The position numbers and the translations under genes are program-made. Shown here in pieces: positions 7,158 through 10,396 of a stretch of 10,396 nt of DNA. The stretch comes from Candidatus Brocadiales bacterium (GTDB taxonomy: Bacteria > Planctomycetota > Brocadiia > Brocadiales > Bathyanammoxibiaceae), in the NCBI GenBank assembly GCA_030586765.1, contig JAUQZZ010000062.1, positions 1 through 10,396 of the forward strand, written 5' to 3'. Under the pieces are notes generated by a model. The model was not told the DNA's origin and did not search any database. It saw nothing but the letters and a program-made list of their open reading frames with translations. The stretch's first letter is position 1; each line of letters opens with the position of its first letter.

Positions 7158-7536
7158 CTTCCTCTGCCTTCTTTATCTCTTCTATAAGGGCCTCTATGCT
7201 GGAACGCCTCTCCAGGAGGTGAGCCAATCTATCATATTCCTCAGGAGAGAAGAGGAAGGTCATAAAGGGGCGGAAGAAGGCCATGACCTGACTTCCGATG
7301 TAGCTGAGGGGTTGGAGGGATTCGAGGAAGAGCACGGCAGGGGTACCCATCCTCCTGGTGGTGATAGCCCTGGCAAGCCTCTTAATGAGTATTAACTCTT
7401 CCTCAGGAAAGGCCTTCTCTTTTTCCTCTTCCACGGAAAAGGCGTGACGAAGGCCCTCTCTAAGGTCTTTAAGTCTTTCCAACAGCTTCCCCACGGAGGT
7501 GATGTTATCATGAAGGATTCTTAGAGTCAAAAACAA
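7147..7536 (-). CDS. Small helical protein opening the MutL operon
   Basis: The frame is open from TTG at 7620, but its first codons run through a palindromic element (7579-7619) and look like low-complexity Arg/Ser/Thr, so the real start is inside. I place it at TTG 7536 (129 residues, AAGG a few bases upstream); GTG 7494 and TTG 7482 are alternatives, and no ATG is available. The N-terminus is a long amphipathic helix (TLRILHDNITSVGKLLERLKDL), then a Glu/Lys-rich turn, then the best-conserved-looking part: RRMGTPAVLFLESLQPLSYI, FFRPFMTFLFSPEEYDRL and a C-terminal helix ERRSSIEALIEEIKKAEE. I recall similar small proteins next to MutL-like genes without a named function. It overlaps the ATPase gene by 11 bases, so the two are coupled and their products may bind. 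Confidence 0.7.
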   Translation of the reverse strand: MFLTLRILHDNITSVGKLLERLKDLREGLRHAFSVEEEKEKAFPEEELILIKRLARAITTRRMGTPAVLFLESLQPLSYIGSQVMAFFRPFMTFLFSPEEYDRLAHLLERRSSIEALIEEIKKAEEDGS

Positions 7537-7578
7537 AAGCCTTGCTAACTGGCAGAGAGTCGTGCCATAGGTCGTGCC

Positions 7579-7619
7579 TGAGGTCCGCCTTGGGCGGGGA
7601 GTGGACTTACTCGACCTCA
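7579..7619. repeat. Three-way-junction palindrome in the operon leader
   Basis: TGAGGTC (7579-7585) pairs perfectly with GACCTCA (7613-7619). Inside are CGCC-TTG-GGCG (7586-7596) and GAGT-GGACTT-ACTC (7599-7612). The layout resembles the elements at 2771-2886, but the outer stem lacks GTAG and the second arm is weaker. It could be a third mobile palindrome family or part of a structured 5' leader of the minus-strand operon. Confidence 0.55.
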
Positions 7620-7620
7620 A

Positions 7621-7676
7621 AGGCGCCGGTGGGCCTCACCTGCAGGGCCTAACTCTGCTGCCACAAGAACCTTGTG
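7621..7676. other. Further inverted repeats in the divergent intergenic leader
   Basis: AGGC (7621-7624) pairs with GCCT (7647-7650) around GGTG-GGCCT-CACC (7628-7640), and CACAAG-AAC-CTTGTG (7662-7676) is a perfect six-pair hairpin with a three-base loop. With the palindrome at 7579-7619 they make a leader of about 100 bases rich in structure. No riboswitch or T-box consensus was recognised. The rest of the gap between the divergent genes (about 7537-7757) shows only the plus-strand promoter candidate. Confidence 0.4.
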
Positions 7677-7710
7677 AGTGGCCTAGGAAGGAAGAGGGGT
7701 AAGAATCTAT

Positions 7711-7739
7711 TTGACTTTGTTATTCTTTTCTTGTAAATA
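7711..7739 (+). promoter_or_regulatory. Candidate sigma-70 promoter, plus strand
   Basis: TTGACT (7711-7716) and TAAATA (7734-7739) are separated by 17 bases in an AT-rich stretch, pointing toward the radical SAM genes. A start of transcription near 7746 would be expected. The match is fair but AT-rich DNA gives such matches by chance, and the first frame downstream looks like a gene remnant. Confidence 0.3.
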
Positions 7740-7757
7740 ACTATTGAAAGCTAATAA

Positions 7758-8039
7758 TTCCAGTATTTGGAAGTAGATTCCCAAGAAGTCAAGTTACCCA
7801 TAAAACAAGAAGAAAAAGATAAGATATTGGTGCTTCAGAGGTTATTTTATTACGGTGTAAAGATCCCTGGATTCACTTATCTGCTTAAGTTCTTGGTTTA
7901 CATTCCTAATAACCTTGTCTTCGATGCCCTCCACAAGCTGTCCTATTTAATAACAATGTATGTAAGCTACCACCGATTAAACCTCTTTAGTATCTTTAAA
8001 ATAGCATTGGAATCTGGTCGACAAAAACAGAATACCTAG
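7758..8039 (+). pseudogene. Probable 3' remnant of a radical SAM / B12-binding gene
   Basis: The frame is open from just after TAA (7755-7757) to TAG at 8037-8039; the only usable early start is TTG at 7767 (90 residues) without a ribosome binding site. The sequence VLQRLFYYGVKIPGFTYLL followed by KFLVYIPNNLVFDALHKLSY reads like the helical C-terminal tail that follows the TIM barrel in many B12-binding radical SAM enzymes, which I know from memory as 'LQRLF...P...LIRLPPN.LFDLL.KL.Y'. No cysteine motif or B12 domain precedes it; the sequence changes to operon leader just upstream. I therefore read it as the end of a gene whose front was lost, though a genuine small protein is not excluded. 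The intact radical SAM gene follows on the same strand but has a different C-terminus. Confidence 0.45.
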
Positions 8040-8126
8040 TGCGGCAGATTCCTGGCACCTGCACTGTCATGCTCCCAGAAAAAGATTTGGTAACTTCGGC
8101 CGCTGATATCTTTGGGGTCGTTAAAT

Positions 8127-9578
8127 ATGAAGATTATTTTAATTAACCCTTTCCTTTATTACATCAAGGGGGCCTTTGGTGGTACATTACATCCACCCAT
8201 GGGGTTACTGTACCTAGCTGCTAGTCTCGAGAAAGCTGGATTTGAGACCAGGGTCTTAGATGCAGAGATAGGTAGAATACCCCAGGAGGAGGTTTTAAGA
8301 TATATCTCAGGGTTCAAACCTGAGATGGTAGGCATCACTTCAAATATAGCTAGTAAGAGGGCAGCCGTAGAGTTGGCACAGGACATCAAGAAGGACTTCC
8401 CGTCTATGAAGCTGATAATAGGCGGGCCCATGCCCTCCATAAGACCCGAGGCCTATCTCCCATATTGCGATGCAGTGGTATTAGGGGAAGGCGAGGATAT
8501 AGTGGTTGAATTGGCTGAGGTGTATTCAAAGGGTACCTCACAAAGACTAAGAGAGATTAAGGGTATCTGCTTTTGGGAAGGAGACAAGGTCGTTAACACA
8601 GGAAGAAGGGGGTTTATACAAGATCTGGATAGATTACCCTTTCCAGCCTACCACTTATTGATACCTGGTTTAGGACAGTATTCTAGGAGGGCTAGAACAA
8701 GAAAAACCCCAATGGCTTCTATATTCACTAGCCGTGGTTGTCCTTACGGATGCGTTTTTTGTGATAAAGCAGTTCATGGATTTAAATTCAGGAGCAGGTC
8801 TCCTGAGAACGTGCTTTCTGAAATAGAGTGGCTGATTAACAAATTTGGTGTGAAGGAGATACATATAGGTGATGACCTTTTCTCTATGGACCTACCCCGC
8901 GCAAAGAAGATACTAGACCTTATCATTAGGAAGAGACTTAATATTGCCATGATCTTACGTGGGGGTGTACGGGTGGATAGAGTAGATGAAGAATTGATAA
9001 AAAAGATGAGGGAGGCAGGGGTATACAAGGCAGCTTTTGGGGTAGAAACGGGCGATATGGAGGTTATCAAGAATACTGGCAAAGGGATAGACCTTGAGCA
9101 AGTCGTTAGGGTTAAGAACTGGTTTGATAGAGAGGGAATACGGGTCCATGCTTATTTTATGTTTGGACTGCCTGGAGACACCCCCGAGACTATGCAAAGA
9201 ACCATTGATTTTGCCAAGGAACTCGATCCATATGTGGCATCTTTCAATATGACACTGCCCTACCCTGGCACAAAACTGTACGATTTCGTGAAGAATCAGG
9301 GTGAATTCGTCAAGGACCCGCAAGAGGGTACAGAGACTGGTTTCTTTGGAGGTAAAGCCTTCTTTAGTCTAGGTCCCACCCATGCCGAAGATGTAGAATA
9401 TTTCTACAAGAAGGCTGTCAAAGAATTTTATCTTAGACCCAAAAAGATCCTCGAGCTCTTCATAAAGTGCCGTTCCTTGGGTGAAATCCAATGGGTAATT
9501 GAAGGCATTATAGAGGTTATCCCTGCGCTTCTCCCTTCTTTCCTCTTTGGAAGGACTGTAACTATCTCTAAGAATTAA
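8127..9578 (+). CDS. B12-binding-type radical SAM enzyme
   Basis: The 483-residue product has an N-terminal Rossmann-like domain (MKIILINPFLYY, HPPMGLLYLAASLEKAGFET, VLDAEIG, MVGITSNIASKRAAVELAQ, KLIIGGPMPSIRPEAYL, DAVVLGEGEDIV) typical of the cobalamin-binding module. The usual DxHxxG ligand motif is absent (DAEIGR at 45-50), so B12 binding is probably base-off without a protein histidine, or lost. The radical SAM core starts at about 198 with SIFTSRGCPYGCVFCDK: cysteines 205, 209 and 212 form the CxxxCxxC 4Fe-4S motif. GVETGD and YFMFGLPGDTPE are the expected later barrel motifs, and LPYPGTKLYDFVKNQGEF follows. Such enzymes methylate or rearrange lipids, cofactors and natural products; the substrate cannot be told. 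ATG at 8127 is chosen over TTG 8112 because MKIILINP is the family's typical beginning; GGGG lies nine bases upstream. Confidence 0.93.
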   Translation: MKIILINPFLYYIKGAFGGTLHPPMGLLYLAASLEKAGFETRVLDAEIGRIPQEEVLRYISGFKPEMVGITSNIASKRAAVELAQDIKKDFPSMKLIIGGPMPSIRPEAYLPYCDAVVLGEGEDIVVELAEVYSKGTSQRLREIKGICFWEGDKVVNTGRRGFIQDLDRLPFPAYHLLIPGLGQYSRRARTRKTPMASIFTSRGCPYGCVFCDKAVHGFKFRSRSPENVLSEIEWLINKFGVKEIHIGDDLFSMDLPRAKKILDLIIRKRLNIAMILRGGVRVDRVDEELIKKMREAGVYKAAFGVETGDMEVIKNTGKGIDLEQVVRVKNWFDREGIRVHAYFMFGLPGDTPETMQRTIDFAKELDPYVASFNMTLPYPGTKLYDFVKNQGEFVKDPQEGTETGFFGGKAFFSLGPTHAEDVEYFYKKAVKEFYLRPKKILELFIKCRSLGEIQWVIEGIIEVIPALLPSFLFGRTVTISKN

Positions 9579-9662
9579 AAAAGACGATGAAGTCGGCTTT
9601 CTACCAGCTTTACGAGGTATCAAGAATCCAATAGGAGCTGCACACCGTAATTTTGCACTATA

Positions 9663-10396
9663 ATGATACAATCTCAGGAAGAAAGGGCAGGTTGGCTTAG
9701 GGGCTTAAGCCTTGTTTGTCTACTAACCTTAGTGGCGGTGACATTTTACTGGGAAGTGTTAGGGGCTTATTTTGACCTAATGGATGTAGAACATGTGCCC
9801 TGTGAGCCCAGCGCACCGGGCATATGGATATCAGGCGCCGAAACATGGAGGCCACTTCAGTACGCATTACACCGCCTCATATATATAGGTTTTGGACTAG
9901 ACCCACTTCCTTATCGCCTGCTGAGTTTAGTTATCTATATATGCGCTCTCCCTCTATTTTATCATTTATATAATCTACTCCTCGAAAATAAGACCCTCTC
10001 AAAGGTAGCAGTAATCCTCTTTGCCTCTTATTACCTCAATAACGAGTCTGTAGCCCGAATCGTTATGCTCAGCGATCTCCTACTTCCCCTCTTCTGTGTG
10101 TCCACATTAGTTTGCTTTATTCACTACAGGAAAACTAGCAATATCAAGTATTATGTATCAGCCTTACTTTTAGCCTTCCTTGCACAGCAGTCTAAAGAAA
10201 CCGCTGTTACTCTCCCTTTTTCTTTACTTGTCGTAGACTATTACATATCTCAAGGCACCTTCCCACCCAAGGCACCTTCTTTGACAGATGTAAGACGTGG
10301 CCTATTACCCTATCTTCCATTCTGTCTCAATGCATTAGTGACTCTAGTCTTAATCTATGCACGGCCGGGTAATCCTCCTTTCACCCATCTTTATAT
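9663..10396 (+). CDS. GT-C/PMT-like polytopic membrane protein, 3' end beyond window
   Basis: An uninterrupted frame of 244 codons runs from ATG at 9663 to the right edge. It has a first helix at 12-35 (RGLSLVCLLTLVAVTFYW), a loop FDLMDVEHVP with acidic residues, then WRPLQYALHRLIYIGFGLDP, and further helices near 84-106, 113-125, 138-154, 163-176, 180-193 and 214-232. SKETAVTLPFSLLVVDY at 177-193 is the pattern seen in GT-C membrane glycosyltransferases of the dolichyl-phosphate-mannose/TMTC type (SKE.a..LP..L...D). Such proteins transfer a sugar from a lipid-linked donor outside the membrane. The donor and acceptor are unknown. An in-frame stop at 9648-9650 makes this ATG the first possible one; no ribosome binding site is obvious. 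It follows the radical SAM gene by 84 bases and may be cotranscribed. Confidence 0.75.
   Translation, partial: MIQSQEERAGWLRGLSLVCLLTLVAVTFYWEVLGAYFDLMDVEHVPCEPSAPGIWISGAETWRPLQYALHRLIYIGFGLDPLPYRLLSLVIYICALPLFYHLYNLLLENKTLSKVAVILFASYYLNNESVARIVMLSDLLLPLFCVSTLVCFIHYRKTSNIKYYVSALLLAFLAQQSKETAVTLPFSLLVVDYYISQGTFPPKAPSLTDVRRGLLPYLPFCLNALVTLVLIYARPGNPPFTHLY

Noticed and set aside
7537..7620. First 28 codons of the frame beginning TTG at 7620 as part of the small operon protein
   Set aside because: They cover a palindromic element and give an Arg/Ser/Thr-rich stretch unlike the helical rest of the protein.
8954..9323. Minus-strand frames inside the radical SAM gene
   Set aside because: They run antisense to a gene with intact cysteine and barrel motifs, and their translations show no domain pattern.
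5358..9578. Functional link between MutL and the B12-type radical SAM enzyme through cobalamin
   Set aside because: The genes are on opposite strands, separated by a leader and a gene remnant at a composition border, so adjacency alone is weak evidence.

Overview
The window looks like a piece of an uncultured bacterial chromosome. Codon use leans on AGG, AGA, ATA and CTA in all the genes. Nothing here fixes the phylum. The gene set (long MutL-type ATPase, DUF6754-type membrane protein and small membrane partners) reminds me of Chloroflexota and other deep-branching, mostly anaerobic lineages, but that is from memory and tentative.

Left and centre (1-7536, all minus strand) form one operon read right to left. 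It encodes: a small helical protein (7147-7536); a 599-residue MutL/GlmL-type ASKHA ATPase (5358-7157); a soluble protein with barrel-sandwich-like segments and a C-terminal KOW motif (4218-5342); an exported FN3-like/DUF6754 membrane protein (2911-4143); a six-helix membrane protein (2094-2747); a two-helix protein with an extracytoplasmic domain (1247-2074); a seven-helix membrane protein (507-1250); and an unknown protein cut by the left edge (1-480). Most junctions overlap or are 15-26 bases apart. No glutamate mutase subunit is present, so the MutL-type ATPase seems to belong to a membrane-associated complex of unknown function. This is the most interesting content of the window.

The operon carries several palindromic elements. 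Two GTAG...CTAC elements lie side by side in its one wide gap (2771-2820 and 2840-2886). Each has two hairpins in inverted orientation, the layout of REPINs. Other folded palindromes lie at 4159-4190, just before the DUF6754 gene start, and in the operon leader (7579-7687). A 20-bp tandem duplication at 2068-2107 has copied a ribosome binding site and start codon, leaving a six-codon minicistron between two coupled genes.

Right side (about 7700-10396, plus strand) is more AT-rich and unrelated: a probable 3' remnant of a radical SAM/B12 gene (7758-8039), a complete B12-binding-type radical SAM enzyme (8127-9578), and the first 244 codons of a polytopic GT-C/PMT-like membrane protein (9663 to the edge). 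This resembles a cell-surface or natural-product accessory region. No tRNA, rRNA, CRISPR array or full transposase gene was seen. No gene-free stretch exceeds 300 bases.
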